A stretch of 64,000 nt of DNA, from the NCBI RefSeq assembly GCF_014207505.1, contig NZ_JACHGL010000002.1:39644-103643 (forward strand), in the 5' to 3' direction. Positions 44,696-54,183 of this stretch are shown piece by piece (within the stretch, counting starts at the first letter, position 1; every line of letters starts with the position of its first letter). Below the pieces are notes generated by a model, which searched no databases, was not told where the DNA came from, and saw only the letters and a program-made list of their open reading frames with translations. A program made the position numbers and the translations under genes. This stretch comes from Leuconostoc carnosum (GTDB taxonomy: Bacteria; Bacillota; Bacilli; Lactobacillales; Lactobacillaceae).

Positions 44696-45658
44696 ATGGC
44701 AAAAAATTCAGTGACAGTAAAACAATTAATCGAGAACACACGTTTAGAGATTATATCTGGTAAAGAATATCTAGAAAGGCCAATTACAACCGCAGATATT
44801 TCTCGCCCCGGTCTTGAAATGACAGGATATTTTAATTACTATGCACCAGAACGTGTGCAATTATTAGGTATTACGGAAACATCGTTTTCAGAGCGTATGG
44901 ATCATGATGAGTTACTGATGGTTTATCGACGAATGGCTGACCAAAAGACACCAGCATTTGTGGTGTCAACAGGATTAGAAATTAGCGAAGAATTAAAACA
45001 AGCGGCAAAAGAAGCACATATTCCTATTTTAACGTCTACTTTAACATCGTCACGTATCTTATCAAATATGACCTATTATTTAGGTGGACAGTTAGCACCT
45101 AGAGAAAATGTACATGGTGTTTTGATTGATGTTCATGGCTTAGGTGTGCTAATTACTGGTGATGCAGGTATTGGTAAAACTGAAGCTGCCTTAGAATTAA
45201 TTCAGCAAGACAAAGCACGTTTAGTTGCTGATGATCGTGTTGATATTTATCAAGAGGACGAAGAACGTTTAATTGGCGAACCCAGCGCAGTTTTGCGCAA
45301 TATGATGGAAGTTCGTGGGGTTGGAATCATTGACGTGCAGCAAGTTTACGGTGCTGTTTCTGTGCGTTCTCATGCAACGATTGCACTTAATATTCATCTT
45401 TCTAGTGGCAAAATCGGTGAAGCCAATTTTGATCGACTAGGGAATGATAATGATACCTTGGAAATCTTAGGTGTTAAAATTAAGCGTATGATTGTGCCAG
45501 TAACACCTGGTCGTAACACGGCAAGTGTAATTGATGCCGCCGCAGTTAAGTTTAGGACTGCCAATATGGGAATTGATGCATTAAAAACGTTGGAAGAACG
45601 TATGACCGCAGAGATGGTTAAAAATGAGAAGATAGATTTGGAGAATAAAAATGACTAA
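44696..45658 (+). CDS. hprK: HPr kinase/phosphorylase
   Basis: Phosphorylates HPr on Ser46 and reverses it; HPr-Ser-P is the CcpA co-repressor, so this enzyme sets the activity of the cre sites seen at 4060 and 48863. The 320-aa protein has the N-terminal domain, the Walker A GDAGIGKT (about 155-162), the HPrK signature RGVGIIDVQQVYG region and the C-terminal PVTPGRNTASVIDAAA. Overlaps gpsA by eight bases. Confidence 0.95.
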   Translation: MAKNSVTVKQLIENTRLEIISGKEYLERPITTADISRPGLEMTGYFNYYAPERVQLLGITETSFSERMDHDELLMVYRRMADQKTPAFVVSTGLEISEELKQAAKEAHIPILTSTLTSSRILSNMTYYLGGQLAPRENVHGVLIDVHGLGVLITGDAGIGKTEAALELIQQDKARLVADDRVDIYQEDEERLIGEPSAVLRNMMEVRGVGIIDVQQVYGAVSVRSHATIALNIHLSSGKIGEANFDRLGNDNDTLEILGVKIKRMIVPVTPGRNTASVIDAAAVKFRTANMGIDALKTLEERMTAEMVKNEKIDLENKND

Positions 45659-46661
45659 AATAGCAGTGCTGGGTGCTGGCTCATGGGGGACTGCGTTAGC
45701 TAATACTGCTGCAGAAAATGGACATGATGTACGTTTGTGGACACATAATACGGATCAAGCAGAAGAGATAAACACACAGCATACAAATACAAAGTATTTA
45801 CCCCAAGCTAAATTGATCGATAAACTTATGGCAACTAGTAATATGGCTTTAGCAGTTTCGGATGTCGAGATTGTTTTGAGTGTTGTACCAACAAAAGCAG
45901 TCCGTGAAGTGGCTAAACAGCTGGGTGAAGTTTTAAAGAAACAATCCCATACTGTTATTTTAGCTCATGCAACTAAAGGATTAGAACAGGGCACGTATAA
46001 GCGTATTTCAGAAATGTTAGCAGAAGAAGTGCCAGCGTTATATCGTTCAGCTTTGGTTGTGGTCTCTGGACCATCCCATGCTGAAGATGTTATCAAACAT
46101 GATTTGACAGCGGTGTCTATTGCTAGTTCTGATGAATCAGCAGCGCGCTTGCTGCAAAAAGTTTTATCCAATAATACATTCCGAGCATATACAAATGATG
46201 ATTTATTAGGTTCAGAGTTATTTGCGGCATTAAAAAATATAGTAGCTATTGGTTCAGGTGCATTAATTGGCTTAGGCTATGGTGCCAATGCACAAGCAGC
46301 TTTACTAACTAGAAGTTTGGTAGAGATGCGTGCTTTAGGTTTAGCCATGGGAGCGAAAGAAAAGACATTGTACGAGTTAGCTGGTATCGGTGATCTTATT
46401 GTGACGGGTATGTCACCGAATTCTAGAAATTATCGTGCAGGTCTAGGATTAGGACAAGGAAAGACTTTAGAGCAGGTTGAAAGTGACATGGGTATGGTCA
46501 TTGAAGGTGTCAATACAACAAAAGCTGTATACGACTTTGCTCAGGATTACAAAGTAGACATGCCAATTACCGTTGCTATTTATCAAGTCTTGTATGAAAA
46601 TAAACCTATTCGCGAAGCTATTTCTGATTTGATGGGACGACCGCTAAAATCAGAAGACTAA
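45651..46661 (+). CDS. gpsA: glycerol-3-phosphate dehydrogenase [NAD(P)+]
   Basis: Makes sn-glycerol-3-phosphate for phospholipid and teichoic acid synthesis. 336 aa: NAD loop GAGSWGTALA, THNTDQ, the SGPSHAEDV catalytic region and KNIVAIGSGALIGLGYGANAQAAL. Ribosome binding site TTGGAG lies within hprK. Confidence 0.95.
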   Translation: MTKIAVLGAGSWGTALANTAAENGHDVRLWTHNTDQAEEINTQHTNTKYLPQAKLIDKLMATSNMALAVSDVEIVLSVVPTKAVREVAKQLGEVLKKQSHTVILAHATKGLEQGTYKRISEMLAEEVPALYRSALVVVSGPSHAEDVIKHDLTAVSIASSDESAARLLQKVLSNNTFRAYTNDDLLGSELFAALKNIVAIGSGALIGLGYGANAQAALLTRSLVEMRALGLAMGAKEKTLYELAGIGDLIVTGMSPNSRNYRAGLGLGQGKTLEQVESDMGMVIEGVNTTKAVYDFAQDYKVDMPITVAIYQVLYENKPIREAISDLMGRPLKSED

Positions 46662-46709
46662 TGTCGGTCTATTATTTCTAAACTTTGAATATAGAAAGAG
46701 AGTATTATA

Positions 46710-47582
46710 ATGAAACCAGTACGTAAAGCAATTATTCCCGCAGCCGGATTAGGCACACGTTTTTTGCCAGCTACAAAGGCATTGGCAAAGGAAATGTTAC
46801 CAATTGTTGACACACCAACAATTGAATATATCGTTCGTGAAGCAATTGCCTCAGGTATTGAAGATATTGTCATTGTTGATGGTAAGTCAAAGCGATCAAT
46901 TGAAGATCATTTTGACTCAAACCCTGAGTTGGAAAATAATTTACGAGAAAAAGGCAAGGAAGAGCTGTTAAAGGTAGTCGAAGAAACAACAGATATCAAT
47001 ATATACTTCATTCGCCAATCACATCCTAAGGGCTTGGGGGATGCTGTTCTAACAGCGAAAGCATTTATTGGCGATGAACCATTTGTTGTTCTCCTCGGTG
47101 ATGATTTAATGGAAGATGATGTACCACTAACAAAGCAGTTGATACAACGTTATGAAGAAACTGGTGAATCAACCTTGGCAGTGATGCAAGTACCACGTGA
47201 TCAGGTCTCAGAATATGGTGTTATTGATCCAGCCGCCGAAGCATCTGACGGACTGTACCGCGTTAAGTCATTTGTTGAAAAGCCAAAGCCCGAGGATGCA
47301 CCATCAAACTTAGCTATTATCGGTCGTTATTTGTTAACACCAGAAATTTTTGAAGAGTTAGAAAATACACAACCTGGTAAGGGAAATGAAATCCAGTTAA
47401 CTGATGCTATTGATTCATTAAATAATCGTCAACATGTTTACGCGCATGAATTTAAGGGTAATCGTTATGATATTGGATCAAAGATTGGCTTTTTGGAAAC
47501 TAATATTGAGTTTGGCTTAAAGCACCCTCAAACAAAAGATAAGTTACGTGCCTATATTAAAGAAATCGCTTCAAAATTATAA
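46710..47582 (+). CDS. galU: UTP--glucose-1-phosphate uridylyltransferase
   Basis: Forms UDP-glucose from glucose-1-phosphate. 290 aa with [30 protein letters not shown] and [19 protein letters not shown]. Glucose-1-phosphate can come from the sucrose phosphorylase at 50240. GAAAGAGAG precedes the ATG. Followed by a weak terminator. Confidence 0.96.
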   Translation: MKPVRKAIIPAAGLGTRFLPATKALAKEMLPIVDTPTIEYIVREAIASGIEDIVIVDGKSKRSIEDHFDSNPELENNLREKGKEELLKVVEETTDINIYFIRQSHPKGLGDAVLTAKAFIGDEPFVVLLGDDLMEDDVPLTKQLIQRYEETGESTLAVMQVPRDQVSEYGVIDPAAEASDGLYRVKSFVEKPKPEDAPSNLAIIGRYLLTPEIFEELENTQPGKGNEIQLTDAIDSLNNRQHVYAHEFKGNRYDIGSKIGFLETNIEFGLKHPQTKDKLRAYIKEIASKL

Positions 47583-47594
47583 TCAATAAATTAG

Positions 47595-47618
47595 AATCGG
47601 GCTAATCTCGATTTTTTT
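47595..47618 (+). terminator. probable terminator after galU
   Basis: AATCGGG pairs with CTCGATT (one G-U) around CTAAT, then T5. Confidence 0.65.
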
Positions 47619-47715
47619 AGTTAACTTGGCTTTTAAATAATCAGGTTACTCGACAAAAGAATTAAACACGTGTAGACTAAATGTAACTAAAAGTAAGTAA
47701 AGCGAGGCCACTTAA

Positions 47716-48669
47716 ATGGTAGAATACAAACAATATGATGTGATCATTATTGGTGCTGGACCTGCAGGTATGACAGCAGCAACATATGCATCACGTGCTA
47801 ATTTATCTGTTTTGATGTTGGACCGTGGTATTTATGGTGGTCAAATGAATAACACAGCCGAAGTAGAAAATTATCCAGGATTTAATTCAATTATGGGACC
47901 AGATTTGGCAGAAAAAATGTATGCCTCATCTACTCAGTTTGGTGCTGAATATGGTTTTGGTACCGTTGAAAGTATCGAAATGGCTGGTGATTTAAAGATA
48001 GTTCACACAGATATGGATCATTATATTGCTAAAGCAATTATCATTGGTACTGGATCAGAACATATTCATTTAGGTGTTACCGGTGAAGAAGATTATCAAG
48101 GCCGTGGTGTGAGTTATTGTGCAGTTTGTGATGGGGCTTTTTTCCGTGATGAGGATGTGCTGGTTATTGGCGGTGGTGATTCGGCTATCGAAGAAGGATT
48201 ATATTTAACTAATTTAGCCAAGTCTGTTACTGTATTACATCGACGTGATAAATTACGTGCACAACAAATCATTCAAGACCGTGCATTTGCTAATGATAAA
48301 ATTAATTTTAAATGGCATACTGAAGTTGTGGGAATTATTGGTGATAAAGAAAAGGTTACTGGTGTAACAGTCATTAATAACCAAACACAGGAAAAATCAC
48401 ATATTGATGCCAGTGGTATTTTCATTTATGTTGGTTTGGAACCCAATACACAAGTTTTTGGCAATTTAAATATTACTAATGATGAAGGTTGGATAATTAC
48501 AGACGAACATATGCAAACAAGTATTCCTGGCATTTTCGCTATTGGGGACGTACGTGCCACAGAATTACGTCAAATTACCACAGCAGTTGGTGATGGCGGT
48601 GTAGCTGGTCAGGGTGCTTATGATTATATTAGTCAATTATCAGTACAAGATACAGATAAAGTGAAATAA
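47716..48669 (+). CDS. trxB: thioredoxin reductase
   Basis: NADPH-dependent flavoenzyme that reduces thioredoxin. 317 aa: FAD loop IIGAGPAGMTAATYAS, redox pair Cys135/Cys138 in CAVCDGAFF, NADPH loop VIGGGDSAIEEG, and C-terminal GIFAIGDVR. Ribosome binding site GCGAGG is weak. It ends with a strong terminator. Confidence 0.95.
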   Translation: MVEYKQYDVIIIGAGPAGMTAATYASRANLSVLMLDRGIYGGQMNNTAEVENYPGFNSIMGPDLAEKMYASSTQFGAEYGFGTVESIEMAGDLKIVHTDMDHYIAKAIIIGTGSEHIHLGVTGEEDYQGRGVSYCAVCDGAFFRDEDVLVIGGGDSAIEEGLYLTNLAKSVTVLHRRDKLRAQQIIQDRAFANDKINFKWHTEVVGIIGDKEKVTGVTVINNQTQEKSHIDASGIFIYVGLEPNTQVFGNLNITNDEGWIITDEHMQTSIPGIFAIGDVRATELRQITTAVGDGGVAGQGAYDYISQLSVQDTDKVK

Positions 48670-48673
48670 TCGT

Positions 48674-48711
48674 AAAAGCAGAAACAGGATACGCTGTTTC
48701 TGCTTTTTTGT
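48674..48711 (+). terminator. trxB terminator
   Basis: AAAAGCAGAAACAG pairs perfectly with CTGTTTCTGCTTTT around GATACG. Confidence 0.93.
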
Positions 48712-48849
48712 GATTTTATCAAATAATAGTATAAAATTAATATAAAAAATTTTTTCTAATAAAAATAGTAATAAAGGTGTAAAAATAATATTGTAACTCT
48801 AATGAAAGTTTCTGTAAAGTGATTTTATAAGTTACATTCTATAAAACGT

Positions 48850-48878
48850 TTGACAATTAAACTGCAAGCGATTACAAT
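48850..48878 (+). promoter_or_regulatory. promoter of the MFS-sucrose phosphorylase unit with internal cre site
   Basis: TTGACA (48850-48855), 17 bp, TACAAT (48873-48878). TGCAAGCGATTACA (48863-48876) fully matches the cre consensus and fills the spacer and -10, a position where CcpA blocks RNA polymerase. The 140 bp before it are AT-rich, with only TGTAACT/AGTTACA (48792, 48830) as a loose inverted repeat. Confidence 0.9.
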
Positions 48879-48940
48879 TATTTGTGTTAACTTGCACAAG
48901 TAATTGTTTTGCGCAAAAAAGGAACCGGTTCTAAACCGGT
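48874..48940. promoter_or_regulatory. long dyad and second hairpin before the MFS gene
   Basis: ACAATTATTTGTG (48874-48886) and CACAAGTAATTGT (48895-48907) form 13-bp arms with one mismatch around eight bases, overlapping the -10 and start point. ACCGGTT-CTA-AACCGGT (48924-48940) follows. The first looks like a repressor operator; both could also fold in the mRNA leader. Confidence 0.65.
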
Positions 48941-48959
48941 ATACTCAAGGAGAATAATA

Positions 48960-50153
48960 ATGCAAAGTCAAGATAAGTGGATAACCAAAATTGCGTTTCT
49001 TGGTATTTCATTCATGTTAACCAGTGCATATGCGATTAATGGGGCTATGCCTCATATGACCAAAGCACTTGGTGTTTCAGCAACAGAGGTACAAGCGCTG
49101 GCAACGACACCATCAATTGTGGTAACTGTATTTGTGTTACTCAGTTCATTTATTGCTGCGAAGTTAGGTGATAAGCGCACAATAATGCTTGGTATGTTGT
49201 TAGTTGGTTTTTCTGGTGTAGTGCCATTCTTTGTTACATCATACCCAGTTATTCTTATATCTCGTATGGTTTTAGGTGCCGGTTTTGGTATTTTTAATTC
49301 ATTAGCTGTATCAATGATCGCGGTGATGTATCAAGGTAACACACGAGCTACAATGCTTGGCTGGCGTGCGGCAGTTGAACAAATTGGACAGGCAGTGTTA
49401 ACTTTTGTTGCTGGTTTATTGCTGAACTTTGGTTGGCAAGCTACTTTCTTAGTTTATTTATTAGCTTTTCCAATTTTATATCTCTTTTATATCCGCGTAC
49501 CTGACACAACAGAAATGTTGGCAGAAAATCAAAATAAAAAAACAGGAACTAATATTCCAGTATCATCACCTGAATCAATTAGCCCACTTGTTTGGGTATT
49601 AACACTATTTGCTGCTTTCCTAGTGATTGATTATATGGCAATTCAATTGAGTTTTCCATTTATGGCACAAAACTTGGGTGTTGGTGGCTTGCTTGTATCA
49701 ACTATCTTGTCTTTGATGCTTGTGGCAGCTATGGTCGGTGGACTTGTTTACGGTGGTATTCAAAAAATATTTGGTCGTTTTACATTGCAAGTTGGGTTAC
49801 TACTCATGGCAGTTTCTAACGCACTAGTGATGTTGTCAGATGGTAATTTTATTATACTAACCATTGGTGTGTTACTAATTGGATTCCCAATGCAGTTAAT
49901 TTCACCATTCATATTTAGTCAGTTACCTAATTTGGCACCGTTGAAAAAACAGCCATTTGTGACTTCAATTGTGTTAATTGGATTTAACGTCGGCGTGTTC
50001 ATTGAACCATTTGTTATTTCATTTTTGGCAGGGGTCATGGGACATCCAACAACTAGTGTATCTGCTGCTGCTTATACAACACTTCCATTATTGATCGTTA
50101 TTTTGCTTATCATAACAGTAGTAACATTTATAGTAGGTCGTAAAAAAAGTTAA
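48960..50153 (+). CDS. MFS transporter (12-TM, drug/sugar efflux-like)
   Basis: A 397-aa major facilitator with 12 predicted helices and the motif A AAKLGDKRTIML between helices 2 and 3, closest in character to DHA1 proton antiporters. Substrate unknown. Co-location with sucrose phosphorylase, under the same cre-controlled promoter, would allow a sugar or glucoside role, but motif A is more typical of drug or metabolite exporters. AAGGAGAA precedes ATG 48960. Confidence 0.85.
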   Translation: MQSQDKWITKIAFLGISFMLTSAYAINGAMPHMTKALGVSATEVQALATTPSIVVTVFVLLSSFIAAKLGDKRTIMLGMLLVGFSGVVPFFVTSYPVILISRMVLGAGFGIFNSLAVSMIAVMYQGNTRATMLGWRAAVEQIGQAVLTFVAGLLLNFGWQATFLVYLLAFPILYLFYIRVPDTTEMLAENQNKKTGTNIPVSSPESISPLVWVLTLFAAFLVIDYMAIQLSFPFMAQNLGVGGLLVSTILSLMLVAAMVGGLVYGGIQKIFGRFTLQVGLLLMAVSNALVMLSDGNFIILTIGVLLIGFPMQLISPFIFSQLPNLAPLKKQPFVTSIVLIGFNVGVFIEPFVISFLAGVMGHPTTSVSAAAYTTLPLLIVILLIITVVTFIVGRKKS

Positions 50154-50239
50154 TAAAGTTTGCGCGGCAGGTGGCGCACTATAAGTAACCTTAAATTGAT
50201 TGAAAAATTATATAACTTACACAAGGAGAACAAAAAATC

Positions 50240-51691
50240 ATGAAAAAGCTTACAAATGAAGCGATGCTTATCACATATGCTGATTCACTCGGTAAGAACT
50301 TGAAGGAATTAAACCAAGTTTTGTCAAACGAATTGGATGGTGTTGTTGGTGGTGTGCACGTCTTACCATTCTTCCCATCAACAGGGGATCGCGGATTTGC
50401 ACCTGAAGAATATGAAACAGTTGACCCAAAGTTTGGTGACTGGTTTGACATCGATAAGTTGGCAGATAAGTACTACTTGATGTTTGATTTTATGTTGAAC
50501 CATATTTCACCACAATCAAAGTACTTCCAAGACTTTTTGGAAAAGAAAGAGGAATCAGAATATTATGACATGTTCTTGAAGTATTCTGAATTCTGGCCAG
50601 AAAACCGCCCAACTGAAGCGGATATTGACATGATTTACAAGCGTAAGGATAAAGCACCATTTGCACCTGTTACTTTCGCTGACGGCACAACAGATCAAGT
50701 TTGGAATACATTTGGTGATCAACAAATGGATTTGGATGTAACCAAAGAAGTTACAAAAAAGTTCATCAAGGATTCATTAGTTAACTTGGCACATCATGGT
50801 GCTTCTGTTATCCGTTTAGATGCCTTTGCTTATGCTATTAAGAAGTTGGATACAAACGATTTCTTCGTTGAACCTGAAATTTGGGAAATATTAGATGAAG
50901 TCCGTGCTATCTTAACTGCTGAAGGTTCAGAAGTTTTGCCTGAAATTCATGAACATTACACTATTGTTCGTAAGATTACAGAACATGACATGTATTCATA
51001 TGACTTTGCTTTGCCATTGATTACATTGTATTCATTGTACTCAGGTAAGACGAATCGCATTGCTGACTGGTTGCGTCAAAGCCCAATGAAGCAATTCACA
51101 ACATTAGACACGCATGATGGTATTGGTGTTGTTGATGCTAAGGACTTGTTGACGCAAGAAGAAACTGACTTTACTACTGAAGAAATGTACAAAGTTGGTG
51201 CTAATGTTAAGAAGATTTTCTCTTCAGCAGCATACAATAACTTGGATATTTACCAAATTAATACAACTTACTATTCAGCATTGGGTAACAACGATGCATC
51301 ATACTTGCTAGCCCGTGCAACACAAATTTTCGCACCTGGTATTCCACAAATTTACTATGTTGGTTTACTTGCTGGTGAAAATGATATTGAATTATTAGAA
51401 AGTTCAAAAGAAGGTCGTAATATCAACCGTCATTATTATGATTTGGCTGAAATTGCTGAAACAACAAAGCGTCCTGTTGTTTCAAACTTGTTTGATCTAT
51501 TGCGTTTCCGTAACACAAGTGCTGCCTTTGACTTGGATGGTTCAATCGAAGTTGTTAACAACGGCGAAAATGAATTAACTGTTACACGTACATCAGCAGA
51601 TGGTAAGACAACTGCCACACTAGATGCTAACTTTGCAACTAAAGAATTCACTGTGACTGAAAATGGTGAAGAAATTTTTGCAACAAAGTAA
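50240..51691 (+). CDS. gtfA: sucrose phosphorylase (GH13_18)
   Basis: Splits sucrose with phosphate into alpha-glucose-1-phosphate and fructose. 483 aa, with family landmarks [19 protein letters not shown], the nucleophile Asp194 in [10 protein letters not shown], acid/base Glu235 in [17 protein letters not shown], and [20 protein letters not shown]. Sucrose-6-phosphate phosphorylase is close in sequence and not excluded. Codon use leans strongly to AAG and TTG, unlike most neighbours, suggesting high expression. AAGGAGAA precedes the ATG. No terminator or clear promoter lies in the 86-base gap after the MFS gene, so the two are probably co-transcribed. Confidence 0.9.
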   Translation: MKKLTNEAMLITYADSLGKNLKELNQVLSNELDGVVGGVHVLPFFPSTGDRGFAPEEYETVDPKFGDWFDIDKLADKYYLMFDFMLNHISPQSKYFQDFLEKKEESEYYDMFLKYSEFWPENRPTEADIDMIYKRKDKAPFAPVTFADGTTDQVWNTFGDQQMDLDVTKEVTKKFIKDSLVNLAHHGASVIRLDAFAYAIKKLDTNDFFVEPEIWEILDEVRAILTAEGSEVLPEIHEHYTIVRKITEHDMYSYDFALPLITLYSLYSGKTNRIADWLRQSPMKQFTTLDTHDGIGVVDAKDLLTQEETDFTTEEMYKVGANVKKIFSSAAYNNLDIYQINTTYYSALGNNDASYLLARATQIFAPGIPQIYYVGLLAGENDIELLESSKEGRNINRHYYDLAEIAETTKRPVVSNLFDLLRFRNTSAAFDLDGSIEVVNNGENELTVTRTSADGKTTATLDANFATKEFTVTENGEEIFATK

Positions 51692-51697
51692 TAGGTT

Positions 51698-51722
51698 AAA
51701 AAAGCGCTTCGGCGCTTTTTTG
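51698..51722 (+). terminator. gtfA terminator
   Basis: AAAAAAGCGC-TTCG-GCGCTTTTTT: a perfect UUCG tetraloop hairpin. Confidence 0.95.
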
Positions 51723-51867
51723 GTAGAAATAGAAATGATTGTTTGTTGATTACGTATTATAAACATTGCAGAAAGATACGTATAGGGCTATTATTACTGA
51801 GTGATTTGAGCGCAAGTAAGTCGAACTTTGTTATAATTAAGTTTAGAAATATAAATAGGAGAAAAAC

Positions 51868-53568
51868 ATGAGCTATCAAAAAAAATTAGCACTATGGCAG
51901 GCTGCACAACTACCTGATTATTTGGCTAAAGATTTAGAAAAGTATACACCAGAAGAACAAGAAGATGCATTTTATCAGAACTTGAGTTTTGGGACAGCTG
52001 GTATGCGTGGCGTTTTGGGTGCGGGTACGAATCGTATAAATATTTTTACAGTTCGTCAAGTAACAGAAGCGTTAGCTCGTTATATTGATGCACAAGGTGT
52101 AACAGCTCAAAAACGTGGTGTAGCAATTAGTTTTGACTCACGTCATTTTTCACCGGAATTTGCTTCAGATGCAGCAGCTGTTTTATCAGCGCATGGGATC
52201 AAATCATATTTGTTTAGCAGTTTACGACCAACTCCTGAACTATCCTTTGCTGTTCGTGAGCTAAATGCTTTTGCTGGTATTATGATCACTGCATCACATA
52301 ATCCTAAAGAATATAATGGCTACAAGGTCTATGGTGAAGATGGCGGACAAATGGTACCAGAAGCTGTTAATATCGTAGTCGAAGAACTTGAGAAAGTGTC
52401 TGATGTATTTAGCATAAAACTTGATGAATCAAGAGCTAATGTTGAAATCATTGATCAAGTCATTGATGATAAATATTTGGAAAAGATGACCACAGTCACA
52501 GTGGATAAAGCTCTAGTTGCCAAAGAAGGTGCTTCATTAAAGTTTGTTTATTCGCCACTTCATGGTACGGGTCAATATATCGGTGAAAAAGCGCTGCAAC
52601 AAGCAGGATTTACCAACTATTCAATTGTTAAAGAACAAGCAGTCATTGATGGTGATTTTCCAACTGTTAAAAAGCCAAATCCTGAAGATGCAGCTGCATT
52701 AGAATTAGCGATTGAATATGCTAAACGTGACGGGGCAGATGCGGTTGTCGCCACAGATCCTGATGCTGATAGAATGGGTACTGCTGTTAAATTAGCTGAT
52801 GGTACATTCCAAGTATTAACTGGTAATCAAATTGCGGCAGTCTTGGTTAATTATTTGTTAACTGCTAAGAAAAAGACTAATACATTACCTGCTGATGGTG
52901 CAATTGTGACATCTATTGTATCTTCACGATTTGCTTCAACAGTTGCTGAGAGCTTTGGTGTAACAACTGCTGATGTATTAACAGGATTTAAGTATATCGC
53001 TGCAACAATTGATGAATATGAAGCTACAAAATCAAACACATTTTTGTTTGGCTTTGAGGAGAGTTTTGGTTATCTTGTAAAGCCATTCTCACATGATAAA
53101 GATGCTATTCAAGCGTTGGTATTGTTTGCAGAAGTGGCAGCTTATTATAAGTCACAAGGTAAGACATTTGCAGATGGGGTACAAGAATTATTTGAAAAGT
53201 TTGGTTATTTTGAAGAAAAGACAATCAGTTTAGACTTCCCAGGTATTCATGGTAATGATGAAATGGCCGCAATTATTGCCAAATTCCGTGATAATCAACC
53301 AGAAACCATTGGTGGCGTGGCAGTTACGCGCATTCAAGACTTTTCAACTGCTACTGAAACACGGGCTGACCGCACAAGCATCACGTTACCACAACCTAAA
53401 GCAAATGTTTTGAAGTATTGGTTAGCTGATGGTTCATGGGTTGCTGTACGACCATCTGGAACAGAACCAAAGCTAAAATTCTACATTGGGGTTGTATCAG
53501 ATACACAAGAAAAATCACAGGCAAAAATCAATGTGATTGCTGATGATTTGATGTCGTACGCTAAATAA
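51868..53568 (+). CDS. alpha-phosphoglucomutase / phosphomannomutase (PgcA type)
   Basis: Interconverts glucose-1-phosphate and glucose-6-phosphate, linking sucrose phosphorylase to glycolysis and GalU. 566 aa with the long PgcA N-terminus (GTAGMRGVLGAGTNRIN), the phosphoserine loop TASHNPKEYNGYK, the metal loop DPDADRMG, the sugar loop FGFEESFGY and the phosphate loop RPSGTEPKLKFY. Own promoter likely (TATAAT at 51832); ribosome binding site AGGAGAAA. Confidence 0.94.
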   Translation: MSYQKKLALWQAAQLPDYLAKDLEKYTPEEQEDAFYQNLSFGTAGMRGVLGAGTNRINIFTVRQVTEALARYIDAQGVTAQKRGVAISFDSRHFSPEFASDAAAVLSAHGIKSYLFSSLRPTPELSFAVRELNAFAGIMITASHNPKEYNGYKVYGEDGGQMVPEAVNIVVEELEKVSDVFSIKLDESRANVEIIDQVIDDKYLEKMTTVTVDKALVAKEGASLKFVYSPLHGTGQYIGEKALQQAGFTNYSIVKEQAVIDGDFPTVKKPNPEDAAALELAIEYAKRDGADAVVATDPDADRMGTAVKLADGTFQVLTGNQIAAVLVNYLLTAKKKTNTLPADGAIVTSIVSSRFASTVAESFGVTTADVLTGFKYIAATIDEYEATKSNTFLFGFEESFGYLVKPFSHDKDAIQALVLFAEVAAYYKSQGKTFADGVQELFEKFGYFEEKTISLDFPGIHGNDEMAAIIAKFRDNQPETIGGVAVTRIQDFSTATETRADRTSITLPQPKANVLKYWLADGSWVAVRPSGTEPKLKFYIGVVSDTQEKSQAKINVIADDLMSYAK

Positions 53569-53571
53569 CAT

Positions 53572-53600
53572 TAGACAAATTATTTAATATTTGATATAAT
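53572..53600 (+). promoter_or_regulatory. rplS promoter
   Basis: TAGACA (53572-53577), 17 bp, TATAAT (53595-53600) with an upstream TG (extended -10). Confidence 0.8.
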
Positions 53601-53605
53601 TAAAG

Positions 53606-53687
53606 ACGGCTTAGTTGCCAAATTAACGGTAATCCGCTGTGCGTTAAGCCCAAGGGCAAGTGTAAGATTATCGACTAGGAGAAGACC
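53606..53687 (+). promoter_or_regulatory. structured rplS leader (candidate L19 leader)
   Basis: GGCTTA (53608-53613) pairs with TAAGCC at about 53644-53649, and GCCC-AAG-GGC forms a following small hairpin ending before the GGAGAAG ribosome binding site. Ribosomal protein L19 leaders are known in Firmicutes and bind L19; I judge this to be one by position and shape, not by a covariance search. Confidence 0.5.
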
Positions 53688-54047
53688 ATGCGTCAAAATA
53701 GTATTTTAGAAAATGTTACCTCAGTACAGTTACGTTCAGACATTCCTGAGTTCCGTGCTGGTGATACTGTTAAAGTATTCGCCAAGATTGTCGAAGGTTC
53801 ACGTGAACGTGTTCAATTGTTTGAGGGTGTTGTTATTAAGCGTAAGGGTGCTGGAATTCAAGCAACTTACACTGTACGTAAGATTTCATCAGGTGTTGGT
53901 GTGGAACGTACTTTTGCATTGCACTCACCACGTGTTGAAAAGATCGAAGTTACTCGCTTTGGTGCCGTACGTCGTGCCAAGTTGTACTACTTGCGTTCAT
54001 TGCAAGGTAAAGCAGCTCGTATCAAGGAACGTCGTCGCGACGTATAA
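53688..54047 (+). CDS. rplS: 50S ribosomal protein L19
   Basis: 119 aa, full length for L19 ([32 protein letters not shown] and [24 protein letters not shown]). It lies near the 30S-50S interface. Monocistronic here, without the usual rimM-trmD neighbours; promoter upstream and terminator downstream. Confidence 0.98.
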   Translation: MRQNSILENVTSVQLRSDIPEFRAGDTVKVFAKIVEGSRERVQLFEGVVIKRKGAGIQATYTVRKISSGVGVERTFALHSPRVEKIEVTRFGAVRRAKLYYLRSLQGKAARIKERRRDV

Positions 54048-54054
54048 TCTTTCT

Positions 54055-54080
54055 AAAAATATCCCTCGGGATATTTTTTG
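54055..54080 (+). terminator. rplS terminator
   Basis: AAAAATATCC and GGATATTTTTT pair around a CTCG loop. Confidence 0.88.
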
Positions 54081-54183
54081 TTTGACCAATTAAATGATGA
54101 TTTTTATATAGTTATTTATGTTTTGTCATTTTCATGTAATCAAATCGCAAGATTTATGATATATAAATTGTAACGTAAGGGTA

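Noticed and set aside
50154-50239. Hairpin TGCGC/GCGCA between the MFS gene and gtfA as a terminator
   Set aside because: Short stem and no T tract follow; the gap is better read as non-terminating.
53713-54093. 126-aa open frame overlapping rplS
   Set aside because: It is a different frame over the whole of a clear L19 gene, with no ribosome binding site.
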